50,946 bases of DNA, from NCBI RefSeq assembly GCF_000422905.1, contig NZ_AUGY01000062.1:1-50946 (forward strand). Direction: 5' to 3'. The notes under the pieces were generated by a model. That model was not told the DNA's origin and did no database searches. It saw nothing but the letters and a program-made list of their open reading frames with translations. The stretch comes from Paenibacillus alginolyticus DSM 5050 = NBRC 15375 (GTDB lineage: Bacteria; Bacillota; Bacilli; Paenibacillales; NBRC-103111). The position numbers and the translations under genes were made by a program. How positions within the stretch are numbered: position 1 is the first letter of the stretch; each line of letters starts with the position of its first letter. Shown here in pieces: positions 25,732-33,315 of the stretch.

Positions 25732-25914
25732 GTTGTATAGATACAACAATTTCGCTGGTTTCTTCTTACAAAACTGACAATGTTGTATTTTGTGCAACAA
25801 TTTAACCGTATTTCATCCCACAAGGCTACTTTTGGGAAAAATTGTTGTATGTTCTGCAACAATCGCAGGAAAAACGCGGATTTGCGAGCCAGATGTTGTA
25901 CGAAAATACAACAT
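25732..25914. repeat. Array of four TTGTTGTA/TACAACAA hairpins
   Basis: In this 415-bp gene-free gap four short palindromes follow one another: GTTGTA-TAGA-TACAAC (25732-25747), TGTTG...CAACA (25781-25799), ATTGTTG...CAACAAT (25841-25863) and ATGTTGTA...TACAACAT (25893-25914). Centre-to-centre distances are roughly 50-60 bp. The arms are conserved and loops vary, so RNA or cruciform structure seems to be under selection. It resembles a dispersed intergenic repeat rather than a CRISPR array. Confidence 0.65.
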
Positions 25915-26009
25915 TACTATGACTAGGAGTCCTCCGTTGCATCACGACTCATCGAAAAGATCAGTGTAAGCCATTTATCCTCTCCATTCCTGCGCATGTT
26001 ACGGTTCCC

Positions 26010-26564
26010 TTAAACCATCCCGCGCAGCCGATCTGCAATAACTCTCATCATGCTCCGCAGCACATCAATATTCTGGAAACAGAAGGTCAACACCTGATCT
26101 CGATGAAGCTGCAGCAGGACGGCAGCTTCCTTCGCTGTGCAGTCGGCCGAGCGAGGGCCGCTGTCAATAATCGCCATCTCGCCGAAGAACGCACCTTCCT
26201 GTAGGACCGCGTACTCTTCACTGCCTCTATGCACACGGATGCTTCCTTCGATAATGCCATACATCGTATCTCCGAAATCACCTGCTCGGCAGATGACTTC
26301 TCCGGGTTCGTAGGCGACTTCTTCGAGCCTTTGAGCGAGCCATATGAAATCCTCCGGGGCTAGATGGACGAACAAATCCATTTTTTGCAGCACGAGGACC
26401 CGCCGTAAAATGACTTCGTCCTTCGTCCAGCCTTCGGTCGGCCTGGTTTCAGGCAATTGCAACGTGGCTGCGACTTCTGCGTGCCTTTGCTCCAGTTCAG
26501 GCTTATCCGCTGCCTGTCCCCGCTCCAATTCGGACCGCAGCCTGCGGGATAGCAGCTTCATCAT
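26010..26564 (-). CDS. Cyclic nucleotide-binding domain protein
   Basis: 184 residues: about 55 charged N-terminal residues, then one Crp-like beta-roll (LQKMDLFVHLAPEDFIWLAQRL, GEVICRAGDFGDTMYGIIEGSIRV, GAFFGEMAIIDSGPRSADCTAKE). The phosphate-binding cassette keeps FGE and the Arg of PRSA, so nucleotide binding is plausible. There is no DNA-binding domain, so it is not a Crp/Fnr regulator. It starts 18 bp after the large transporter/CNB gene and its domain resembles that protein's C-terminus, suggesting duplication or a subunit of the same complex. Confidence 0.85.
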   Translation of the reverse strand: MMKLLSRRLRSELERGQAADKPELEQRHAEVAATLQLPETRPTEGWTKDEVILRRVLVLQKMDLFVHLAPEDFIWLAQRLEEVAYEPGEVICRAGDFGDTMYGIIEGSIRVHRGSEEYAVLQEGAFFGEMAIIDSGPRSADCTAKEAAVLLQLHRDQVLTFCFQNIDVLRSMMRVIADRLRGMV

Positions 26565-26582
26565 TTCAACTGCAATGCTGGT

Positions 26583-29567
26583 CTAATCGAACATCATATC
26601 GTAGAAAACAGAGGAATCCAGTCGCCACAGAAGAACATCATCCTCGGCTCGAATGGTAGCTGTTCGGACTCCCTGAGTCAGAATCGCCATTTCACCGAAG
26701 CAATCTCCCCGCTTCACCTCGCCTAAAGGCTGCCCGTTGCGGTAAACACCGGCTCGGCCTCCATCCATAATCATCAGGGAATCTCCCATATCCCCTTCCT
26801 GAATGATGATAGCTCCCTTCTCAACACTCAGCTTATGTAATCTCCGTGCAATAACAGATAAATCTCTGCTTGTCATCCCTTGGAACAGAGATACATGACG
26901 GAGCAAATGCACCCGATGCATCAGATCGGATAGATCCTCATTTGGTGAAGTTCCCAACTTGTTCACGGTGTGATGCTGTATCGCTTGCTTGAGCCAGTCA
27001 TCCCCTTGCGCGGATAGCCAGTTCAAATGTTCGCTGAGCGGCATGTCCGTTACCGAATTCCTCACCATTTTGCTTGAGCCTGACATGAATGCCGTCATTT
27101 CCGTGCGTAGGCTTCCTCGCAGCGTTTGATCGATCACTTCTTCCGCATTGGCCTGCTGCCTGGAATCCCCTTCGGACCAGTCGAGATAGACAGCCTGCAT
27201 CGTCTTCTCTTCATAGAGGAGCGATAACAACTGAAAGATGCGTCGACTGATCTCTGTTCGAATTTCTTTAACGATATTCTCGATATCAGCGAAGCCTTCT
27301 ACCCCAACCATACTCGCCCCGTGTTCAGCAAACTGTCCATGCAGCTTTAATTCGTGGAAAATATAAGTCTCTACTTGCTGGCTGTCCACAAAAGGCAGTC
27401 GCTTATGCATGCGAAGCAGCGATTCCAAAATCCGATCGCGCATGTCATAGCTGGCAGCCACGTAACAGTCGAAGAGCATATCGAAGGCTCTTTGCGTTGC
27501 AATTCGTTCGAATACGGCTGGTAGATACATGCCAATCTCTATCTGGTTCAAATAAGGCGCTAACTGCGGCAAAATATCCTGCTCATCATAAGCAGCGAGA
27601 GCTTGGGTGGCGTAACGCCGGGTTTCGCTGTCTTTTAGCATGGCAATAATCGGTACAATTAATGGAGGTACATGAAGAATAGTCGCAGATTCCAAAGCAC
27701 GTATTCGCACCAGCGGACTGCTGTCCTGTAGGAGAGAAATTAACGGTTTATAGAAGTTTTTCACCCGAATTTGTCCGAATAAAGCAGCCATCGCGATCCG
27801 TTCTTCTTCCTGCCCGCTTTCCATCATTTGCTTCAGTTTTCCGACGGATCTAAACATCCCCTCAATGCTATAATATTTGACCAATCCAGCGATGGCAGCT
27901 GCTTGTACTTCCACCGACTGATCATCTAAATGAACGGTTATTTCATCCACATATTCCTCTTTGGCGTACGCCGCTAGCGCTAGAATGGCTTTTGCTTTCA
28001 CCTGATTGTTGTCGATTTCCGCCAAGGATTGCAGGATAGGTTCAAATCCCTCTGGCACCTTTTGCTCCACATAGTCCAAGGCTTCTATACACATTTCAGG
28101 AATTGGATGATGAAGCAGCCCGTCCAAATGAGGCGTTAAATCGAAAGAGTCCATTTCTCGTAAAAGGCCGAAAGCATACAAGGCTTGCTGCTTATCTGAG
28201 CTGGATAGCGCATCAATCAGGATTTGCCGACTGGCTGGGTCCATCAGATTGAGCTCAACCTTCTGAAGATCGTCTCCCCCTGTTTTGAGATTGGACAAAA
28301 GGGTATGCAGATAGGCTTTCTTGACCTTTATCCCCGCTACGATACCAATGACAAGCAAGACCAGCACAATATAACTCAGTTGTTCAGGAGCTAGCAGCCT
28401 CGTTACGACAAGTAAACAAATGGCCGCCAACCCTTTGGCCCCATTTCGGACTATGCCGTCTAGGAAGCTCTTCGCTCTGCCCCGCCATTCCGGCGGAACG
28501 GGAAACATGACTAATTGGCTCACGGACGAGTAAAGCGTATCTCCAACAACTTTATCGCTTCCCTTCACGATGACAGCCATAGCCAGAACAGGTAGAGCCA
28601 GAATACCGAAACTGCCGGCAATTAAGGTAATCGGAAAGACAAGCAAGGCGGTCATCACACCGAATCGCGTCAAAATGCAGCTGGAAATAAACAATTGAAC
28701 AAATAAAGCAATCAGCCCGGAGAAGCCATAGAAGCTGCCCATAAATCCAGCCAAAGCCTCATTCTGCAAAGTCCCTCTCAAGATCACCTTGAATTGATAA
28801 TCGATTAATGTGAGAGATAATACGAGTGCTGCGGATAAAATGGCGACATATTTCAGATGAGGAACACTCGCGAATAAACCAGATTTCCGCTGTACGGCCT
28901 GCTTCGCCGTTGTTGTCCTAGGCTGTGCCGGTTTGGCTTCTATCGTTTCCTTAGCAAAACTTAATATCAAATATACGGCCACTAAACCGAGCAGCTGTAG
29001 ACCCGCATAAAAATAAATCAGATTCGCCGTGCCTACAAGCGGAACGAGTGCTTTTAACCCAAAACCGCTTAAAATCCCTCCCGTAATCCCGCCGCTTCCT
29101 ACGATTCCAATCATCTGCTTCGCCTTCCTCTGGTTCATCACCGATGTGGCGAACTGCCAGAAACAAACGATCATCAGGAAATTAAACACATCATAGCCGA
29201 TATAGATAACGGGAAATACCCACCGCAGCTCAAGTCCCACACCAAACCTAGAAACTAGAACCAGTACGGAGATAAGCGGAATTAAGATCTTCATAAGACT
29301 TTCCAACCGCACCTTCGGTGAGTACCGCTGAAAAAGGATGCCCGCCGTGATCATAACCAGAGCCTGTGGCAAGTACATGAGGGACAAATAGGAATTATCA
29401 AATCGGCTTAAAAAAAGCGTATCTGCCGCAGTTCTCCCAATGGTCGATGCTGAAACGACACAAAATAAATAAGCGAATAGGAGAAAAACTTTCCCGTACT
29501 CTTGCTTATCTTCAGCGAATTTATTCAGAAAGTTCTGATAGGTTTTGCTAAACATCATACGGCCCAT
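26583..29567 (-). CDS. Npt1-like nucleotide transporter fused to HEAT repeats and cNMP-binding domain
   Basis: 994 residues. Residues 1 to about 430 are a 10-12 helix transporter like the ATP:ADP antiporter (Npt1/Tlc) family, including FLLFAYLFCVVSASTIGRTAADTLFLSRF, SVMNQRKAKQMIGIVGSGGITGGI and VPPEWRGRAKSFLDGIVRNGAKG. Residues about 440-700 hold alpha-helical HEAT-like repeats (LDDQSVEVQAAAIAGLVKYY, LLQDSSPLVRIRALESATIL). The last ~110 residues form a cyclic nucleotide-binding domain (LFQGMTSRDLSVIARRL, GDSLMIMDGGRAGVY, CFGEMAILTQGVRTATI). Full-length Npt1 proteins are classic in intracellular parasites; here the architecture suggests a regulated channel or transporter responding to a nucleotide. 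Substrate is unknown. Confidence 0.85.
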   Translation of the reverse strand: MGRMMFSKTYQNFLNKFAEDKQEYGKVFLLFAYLFCVVSASTIGRTAADTLFLSRFDNSYLSLMYLPQALVMITAGILFQRYSPKVRLESLMKILIPLISVLVLVSRFGVGLELRWVFPVIYIGYDVFNFLMIVCFWQFATSVMNQRKAKQMIGIVGSGGITGGILSGFGLKALVPLVGTANLIYFYAGLQLLGLVAVYLILSFAKETIEAKPAQPRTTTAKQAVQRKSGLFASVPHLKYVAILSAALVLSLTLIDYQFKVILRGTLQNEALAGFMGSFYGFSGLIALFVQLFISSCILTRFGVMTALLVFPITLIAGSFGILALPVLAMAVIVKGSDKVVGDTLYSSVSQLVMFPVPPEWRGRAKSFLDGIVRNGAKGLAAICLLVVTRLLAPEQLSYIVLVLLVIGIVAGIKVKKAYLHTLLSNLKTGGDDLQKVELNLMDPASRQILIDALSSSDKQQALYAFGLLREMDSFDLTPHLDGLLHHPIPEMCIEALDYVEQKVPEGFEPILQSLAEIDNNQVKAKAILALAAYAKEEYVDEITVHLDDQSVEVQAAAIAGLVKYYSIEGMFRSVGKLKQMMESGQEEERIAMAALFGQIRVKNFYKPLISLLQDSSPLVRIRALESATILHVPPLIVPIIAMLKDSETRRYATQALAAYDEQDILPQLAPYLNQIEIGMYLPAVFERIATQRAFDMLFDCYVAASYDMRDRILESLLRMHKRLPFVDSQQVETYIFHELKLHGQFAEHGASMVGVEGFADIENIVKEIRTEISRRIFQLLSLLYEEKTMQAVYLDWSEGDSRQQANAEEVIDQTLRGSLRTEMTAFMSGSSKMVRNSVTDMPLSEHLNWLSAQGDDWLKQAIQHHTVNKLGTSPNEDLSDLMHRVHLLRHVSLFQGMTSRDLSVIARRLHKLSVEKGAIIIQEGDMGDSLMIMDGGRAGVYRNGQPLGEVKRGDCFGEMAILTQGVRTATIRAEDDVLLWRLDSSVFYDMMFD

Positions 29568-29657
29568 GATAACACCCTATTTTAGAATCGGCGCTTCAAG
29601 GCGCCTAATGGAATTGTACCAGAAGTCCTAGGATTAAATAACTAATTTAAACAAAAA

Positions 29658-29690
29658 AAGACACAATCCGTCACGGATGTGTCTTTCTCT
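29658..29690. terminator. Terminator upstream of transporter gene, for DUF6526 gene side
   Basis: AAAGACACAATCCG and CGGATGTGTCTTT pair with one bulge around a TCA loop. A-run on the left and T-rich sequence on the right make it usable on either strand; here it lies after the minus-strand DUF6526 gene. Confidence 0.8.
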
Positions 29691-29705
29691 TTTCGAAAAA
29701 AAGCA

Positions 29706-30146
29706 CTATATTCGGTAGGTATCGCTTCTCCAGCTCTTAATCGACTTCTTAATCGCGTCTGGTGACAACTGCTCTGCAGCAGCCTTCTTACAAAGTGCAG
29801 GAAACTCCTGATCGGAAGCAAAGCGCAAAGCGGTAATTTGCCCCATCGTGAGCTTAGTATCCAACAGCTTCTGGGTCAAGACATAGTGCCTTAGATTCTC
29901 TTCGGCCCGTATCGCGCGATCCTGCGCTTTTAACGGGTAGGACCGTACAAGTAGAAATACAATGATTAAAATGATAGAAATGAGCAGAAAAATAGCCGCG
30001 GGCAGAACGTCTGTCCCGGATTGCACTGACCTAACAAGCTGGATAAGTGATAGAATCACTAAACCCAAAGCCAGTACACTGTAAACGAAATGAAACAGCG
30101 GATGCATTCTACGATGATTCGCATAGTTTTGATTGTCGTTACTCAT
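29706..30146 (-). CDS. DUF6526 family membrane protein
   Basis: 146 residues with two membrane helices (about 17-38 and 48-67) after a short NYANHRRMHPLFHFVYS start. The cytoplasmic C-terminal half reads KLLDTKLTMGQITALRFASDQEFPALCKKAAAEQLSPDAIKKSIKSWRSD. This pattern fits DUF6526, a Bacillota family without known function. Its ATG overlaps the stop of the upstream 75-residue HTH protein (ATGA), so the pair should be co-translated. A strong hairpin terminator follows. Confidence 0.75.
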   Translation of the reverse strand: MSNDNQNYANHRRMHPLFHFVYSVLALGLVILSLIQLVRSVQSGTDVLPAAIFLLISIILIIVFLLVRSYPLKAQDRAIRAEENLRHYVLTQKLLDTKLTMGQITALRFASDQEFPALCKKAAAEQLSPDAIKKSIKSWRSDTYRI

Positions 30147-30370
30147 AATTTCCCCACAATCTCATCAATTTCACTTTTTAATAATAGGTAGCGATGAACA
30201 CTTCTCATAATTGGCACTTTGGTTAACTTGTTTTTGTCCACATAGAGCTTCATCTGGTCCTTAGAAAGACCTAATGATTCTCCCGCTTCCATAACCGTTA
30301 ATACGACTTCATTACTTGTAGCGTTGAACGTTGACTTTACTTTTTGATTCCAGTCTTCAAAAGTATTCAT
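30143..30370 (-). CDS. Small helix-turn-helix (excisionase/MerR-like) protein
   Basis: 75 residues. A short N-terminal region is followed by LTVMEAGESLGLSKDQMKLYVDKNKLTKVPIMRSVHRYLLLKSEID, which has the helix-turn-helix plus wing layout of excisionase-type DNA-binding domains (helix pair, basic stretch, then a final helix). It could regulate its own two-gene unit. GAAGGGTGCGAG is the likely ribosome site. It overlaps the DUF6526 gene by 4 bases. Confidence 0.65.
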   Translation of the reverse strand: MNTFEDWNQKVKSTFNATSNEVVLTVMEAGESLGLSKDQMKLYVDKNKLTKVPIMRSVHRYLLLKSEIDEIVGKL

Positions 30371-30446
30371 TTACTCGCACCCTTCTAATTCCGTTCCTTT
30401 GATTATACCACAGAAATGAAAAGGGGCGTCATCCAATTAGCGGATA

Positions 30447-31205
30447 CTACTTCACCTCCTCATCATTTAAAAGCTCCAGCAAGGCTTGTGGCAGCGCAAA
30501 TTGCTGATTGTTAATGATAATTCGATTCAACTTATCGTCCATGGATTCCGATTGCTCTTCTTTAATAACTTCAATTTCGGCATGCAAGCGTTCCATTTGC
30601 AGATCCAAAGCTGACGCGGCAGCAGCCGCTTGCTTTAATTCATCCAGAAGCCGCGCGGGTACAGCTTGATTGCCTTGATTGAACTTATAATAGATTTTAT
30701 GCTCCAGACTAGCCCAAAAGTCCATCGCAATCGTTCGAATCTGAACTTCGATGCACACACTTTCTAGTCGATCTGATAAATGTACAGGAACTTCGATGAT
30801 CAAATGAAGGCTTTGGTAGCCATTAGGCTTCGGATTCTTAATATAATCCTTCTCATCCAGTACTTTAAGGTCGCTTTGACTCTTCAGCATCTGGCTTATG
30901 ACATAAATATCAGAGACAAACGAACACGTAATCCGCATCCCTGCGATGTCCTTAATACTCTCCTTAATCCCTGAGAACGAGAGATCGCCTCCCTTTCTGC
31001 TCAGCTTGTGAAAGATACTTTCCGGTGACTTCAAGCGAGATTTGGTATGTTCAATGGGGTTATATTCATGCAGCATTTCGAATTCCTGTACGAGAATTTC
31101 AATTCTGGTCTCTATTTCATCCAGTGCAAACTTATACGTCATCATAAATCTTGTCAGTTCGTTCTTGAACTGTTTTAAGTCATTGATCGAAAGTTGATTC
31201 ATCAT
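30447..31205 (-). CDS. relP: Small alarmone synthetase RelP/YwaC
   Basis: 252 residues; makes (p)ppGpp from ATP and GDP/GTP. The RelA-SpoT synthetase core is present: HEYNPIEHTKSRLKSPESIFHKLSRKG, IKDIAGMRITCSFVSDIY, KPNGYQSLHLIIEVPV and VEIQ-like CIEVQIRTIAMDFWASLEHKIYYK. The N-terminal YKFALDEIETRI and the YNPIEHTKSR block match Bacillus YwaC (SAS2/RelP) better than YjbM (SAS1/RelQ). There is no hydrolase or TGS/ACT domain, so it is synthesis-only. YwaC is induced by cell-envelope stress in B. subtilis; no such promoter is obvious here. A C-terminal helical tail follows the core. Confidence 0.9.
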   Translation of the reverse strand: MMNQLSINDLKQFKNELTRFMMTYKFALDEIETRIEILVQEFEMLHEYNPIEHTKSRLKSPESIFHKLSRKGGDLSFSGIKESIKDIAGMRITCSFVSDIYVISQMLKSQSDLKVLDEKDYIKNPKPNGYQSLHLIIEVPVHLSDRLESVCIEVQIRTIAMDFWASLEHKIYYKFNQGNQAVPARLLDELKQAAAAASALDLQMERLHAEIEVIKEEQSESMDDKLNRIIINNQQFALPQALLELLNDEEVK

Positions 31206-31293
31206 GGTTGTTCCATCCTTTGGTCGTGGTTATTTTACCAGTCCTAGCTAGTGTAATTCACATGTATCACTCGGTGCAAATTTGGTGTTCTTA

Positions 31294-31323
31294 TTGACAC
31301 CTGCCACGGTGGCTTGGTATAGT
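31294..31323 (+). promoter_or_regulatory. Sigma-A-like promoter for secreted coiled-coil gene
   Basis: TTGACA (31294-31299), 18-bp spacer, TATAGT (31318-31323). Transcription would start near 31330, giving a leader of about 120 nt before the TTG start at 31451. Confidence 0.7.
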
Positions 31324-31335
31324 ACTCCTATCATA

Positions 31336-31444
31336 TTCAAGTGAAATACTTACGACGGAAGCACCCGTAAGAGAAGGCCGATGGCCTTTCTTGCAGGTGC
31401 TTTTTTTGTTGTATTCACATCCCATTTTCAAACTTGAAGGAGGT
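31336..31444 (+). promoter_or_regulatory. Structured leader with internal terminator (attenuator candidate)
   Basis: Between promoter and gene lies a full intrinsic terminator: AAGCACC (31359-31365) pairs with GGTGCTT (31396-31402), enclosing AAGGCC-GAT-GGCCTT (31374-31388), then T7. An alternative hairpin CTTACG (31349-31354)/CGTAAG (31366-31371) loops out the 5' arm of the terminator. Longer-range pairing is also possible: TTCAAGT (31336-31342) with ACTTGAA (31432-31438) beside the ribosome site, and GTGAAATAC with GTATTCAC. This is the layout of a riboswitch or protein-controlled attenuator. It matches no riboswitch class I can name. Confidence 0.55.
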
Positions 31445-31450
31445 TTTCTA

Positions 31451-32257
31451 TTGAAAAATTTCACTGCTTTGCTCACCGCTTTAGCCCTCGCCTCAGCTAT
31501 TCCAGCAGAATTGGCATCAGCCGCTTCGATCGAAATCACAACCACGATTCAAGCCTCTCTCGACAAAACAATTGCCGGCGCACCTCAAACACAAGCGAAT
31601 AAAATCAGTTCACTTTACAGCGAGTTCCTTACCCTTCAGAAGCAAGAACAGGACTGGGACGCCAAGATCAACACCCTGCATAGCAGAAATAAGGATACAT
31701 CGGCTGAGCTGGGCAAGCAGGCCAAAGAAATCGATTCCGCCAAATTGGCGAAATTGGAGGAGGAGGTCACGCGAACGAGAGCTCGGCATCAGCCATTATT
31801 ATCTCAATATACCGCGCTAAACAAACAAATCGAAGCCGCCCGATTGCTGAATAGCAAAAGCTTGAACGCAATGCTAAGAATCCAAGCTGCTGCTATGAGA
31901 ATCCCCGTACAACTAGCTCGGTTCGACATCAGCGCCAAAGTAAAAGCTTCCCAAGCCGCTAAAGACAAAGCATCCAAAGCGACGAAGAAAATTCGCAGCA
32001 GCCTGAATGACATTGACCCTATAAACGTGCAGATCAAAGCTAAGCAAGGTGCTATCAGAACGATCCAAGCCAGCCTCTCCCCGATATGGACCGCCTTTAA
32101 ACAAGCAGCAAAAAAAGAAGATACGAATGCTGTTCAAAGCTCACTTACCTCCATGATTTCCCTATCCCGTCAAATGAATGCAGAAAAAGAAAGCATCTTT
32201 AAGCTTGAAACGAAGATAAGTGATGCACTTGCAGGGATTAAGGCTCAAATGCCGTAG
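31451..32257 (+). CDS. Secreted coiled-coil protein
   Basis: 268 residues from TTG 31451, seven bases after AAGGAGG. Signal peptide FTALLTALALASAIPAELASA. The mature protein is almost wholly helical and charged, with heptad-like stretches (LYSEFLTLQKQEQDWDAKINTL, AKLEEEVTRTRARHQPLLSQYTALNKQIEAARLL, AKVKASQAAKDKASKATKKI, EKESIFKLETKISDALAGI). It has no Cys, wall-sorting motif or recognisable enzyme domain. It is expressed alone behind an attenuator-like leader. Family not recognised; a surface or matrix structural role is a guess from composition. Confidence 0.75.
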   Translation: MKNFTALLTALALASAIPAELASAASIEITTTIQASLDKTIAGAPQTQANKISSLYSEFLTLQKQEQDWDAKINTLHSRNKDTSAELGKQAKEIDSAKLAKLEEEVTRTRARHQPLLSQYTALNKQIEAARLLNSKSLNAMLRIQAAAMRIPVQLARFDISAKVKASQAAKDKASKATKKIRSSLNDIDPINVQIKAKQGAIRTIQASLSPIWTAFKQAAKKEDTNAVQSSLTSMISLSRQMNAEKESIFKLETKISDALAGIKAQMP

Positions 32258-32392
32258 GGTCTGAGGTCAACATTAAGCCAATAGAAACATTTTAGTGCGC
32301 CTTGCAGTATATAGAGATTCGAAAGACCGTAGTATATAATAAATATAACATTCGGTACATAGCATGAAGACCAAGAGAATGGAGGAATCGTC

Positions 32393-32506
32393 ATCAAGAA
32401 AGTAAATAAAGTTGCTCTCCCCACAAAATCGCTATTGACCACCCAATAAGATATTCTCTATGACGTAGCTGAGATAATTAGGAAACATTCAGTACCCTTG
32501 GACTAA
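32393..32506 (+). pseudogene. Possible decayed small gene with in-frame TAA
   Basis: After a good GGAGG (32380-32384) one frame reads IKKVNKVALPTKSLLTTQ, TAA at 32447, then DILYDVAEIIRKHSVPLD and a final TAA at 32504. The codon eight bases after GGAGG is ATC where ATG would be expected. The two halves look coding-like, so a 38-codon gene with a lost start and a nonsense change is possible. Evidence is limited to frame continuity. Confidence 0.3.
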
Positions 32507-32553
32507 TGAAGCTTGTCCCAAAAGTAAATACATGCACTTAGTGGCAAAGAAAA

Positions 32554-32597
32554 CAAAAAAATGAGGTGGTTTGGTATACTTGCCCTCTCATTTTTTT
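32554..32597. terminator. A/T-rich hairpin terminator
   Basis: AAAAAAATGAG (32554-32564) pairs with CTCATTTTTTT (32587-32597) across a 22-base loop. It could act on either strand and follows the possible decayed small gene. Confidence 0.6.
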
Positions 32598-32641
32598 GTT
32601 TCTGTCGATTGCTAAGGAAAGTCACCCGACCCCTAGCTTGC

Positions 32642-32817
32642 GGAACGTCGATTCGCTATTTTGGGAAATCTGCGCTAGAAACCGAATGAGAGGAACGTGA
32701 GTGCGCTATTTGATCATTTTGAACGATCAGGAGGCAAAAAACGGCGAAATAACGCATTGTCGTTCCTCTTCCCCATGATTTCTGGTGTTTTTCGTCCAAA
32801 TAGCGAATCGACGTTCC
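32642..32817. repeat. Nested palindromic intergenic repeat
   Basis: Outer arms GGAACGTCGATTCGCTATTT (32642-32661) and its exact reverse complement (32798-32817) flank inner arms at 32690-32711 (GAGGAACGTGAGTGCGC...) and 32747-32768, which are diverged copies of the same motif in inverted order. Thus four copies of a ~20-bp unit form a two-level cruciform of 176 bp. It is a non-coding, foldable dispersed-repeat type element. Confidence 0.8.
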
Positions 32818-32891
32818 CCTCTGCAAATTCTGGTTACCTACCAAGGAATACGAACCCTGAACGCACTGCCCTCTCCAACCGTGCTCTCCAC

Positions 32892-33206
32892 ATGAATAGT
32901 ACCCCGACCAGCCTCCACGATGCCCCTTATGGGATCACGAATGAACGCTTAGATGAGGTGTCCAACTATTATCGTTATAACGGAAGAAAAAGTGATACCT
33001 GGCAAAAGACGCAAGCTACCGCCACCGCAACAGTTACGAATGGCATTGTGACCGGTGTAACAATTACGAATCCAGGAGCAGGATATTCTTCCAATCCAAC
33101 GATAACTGTAACGGGACCAAATGGTACATTCACTGCGACAGCTACATTAGCCTACACGAAAGACTTTAAAACAAATGGAAGCATTTCTGCTATCACTATC
33201 AAATAA
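32892..33206 (+). CDS. Small unknown protein with ITNPGAGY-type domain, possibly a remnant
   Basis: 104 residues from ATG 32892. The second half reads ATATVTNGIVTGVTITNPGAGYSSNPTITVTGPNGTFTATATL, a beta-rich repeat segment seen in larger phage or surface proteins (G-x-V-x-x-V-x-I-T-N-P-G-x-G-Y). No signal peptide or clear ribosome site is visible, and the open frame runs back into the palindromic repeat, so this is probably the surviving 3' end of a longer gene. A terminator follows. Confidence 0.4.
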   Translation: MNSTPTSLHDAPYGITNERLDEVSNYYRYNGRKSDTWQKTQATATATVTNGIVTGVTITNPGAGYSSNPTITVTGPNGTFTATATLAYTKDFKTNGSISAITIK

Positions 33207-33246
33207 TTGTTCATAATCTTTCCTCGCATTAACAGCCGTATAAATC

Positions 33247-33275
33247 AAAAAAGCACCCTCTCAGGTGCTTTTTGT
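33247..33275. terminator. Intrinsic terminator
   Basis: AAAAAGCACC and GGTGCTTTTT pair around CTCTCA. Closely similar hairpins occur at 42571-42602 and 37143-37160. Confidence 0.8.
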
Positions 33276-33315
33276 GCGAGCTATCAAAGTGCCTATTTAA
33301 GCTTTTTAACTTACC

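Noticed and set aside
25732..25914. CRISPR array
   Set aside because: The repeated units are short palindromes with variable loops and unequal spacers, and there are no cas genes in the window.
31336..31410. c-di-GMP, purine, SAM or fluoride riboswitch
   Set aside because: Core conserved motifs of these classes (for example GCAAA of c-di-GMP-I) are absent, so only a generic attenuator call is made.
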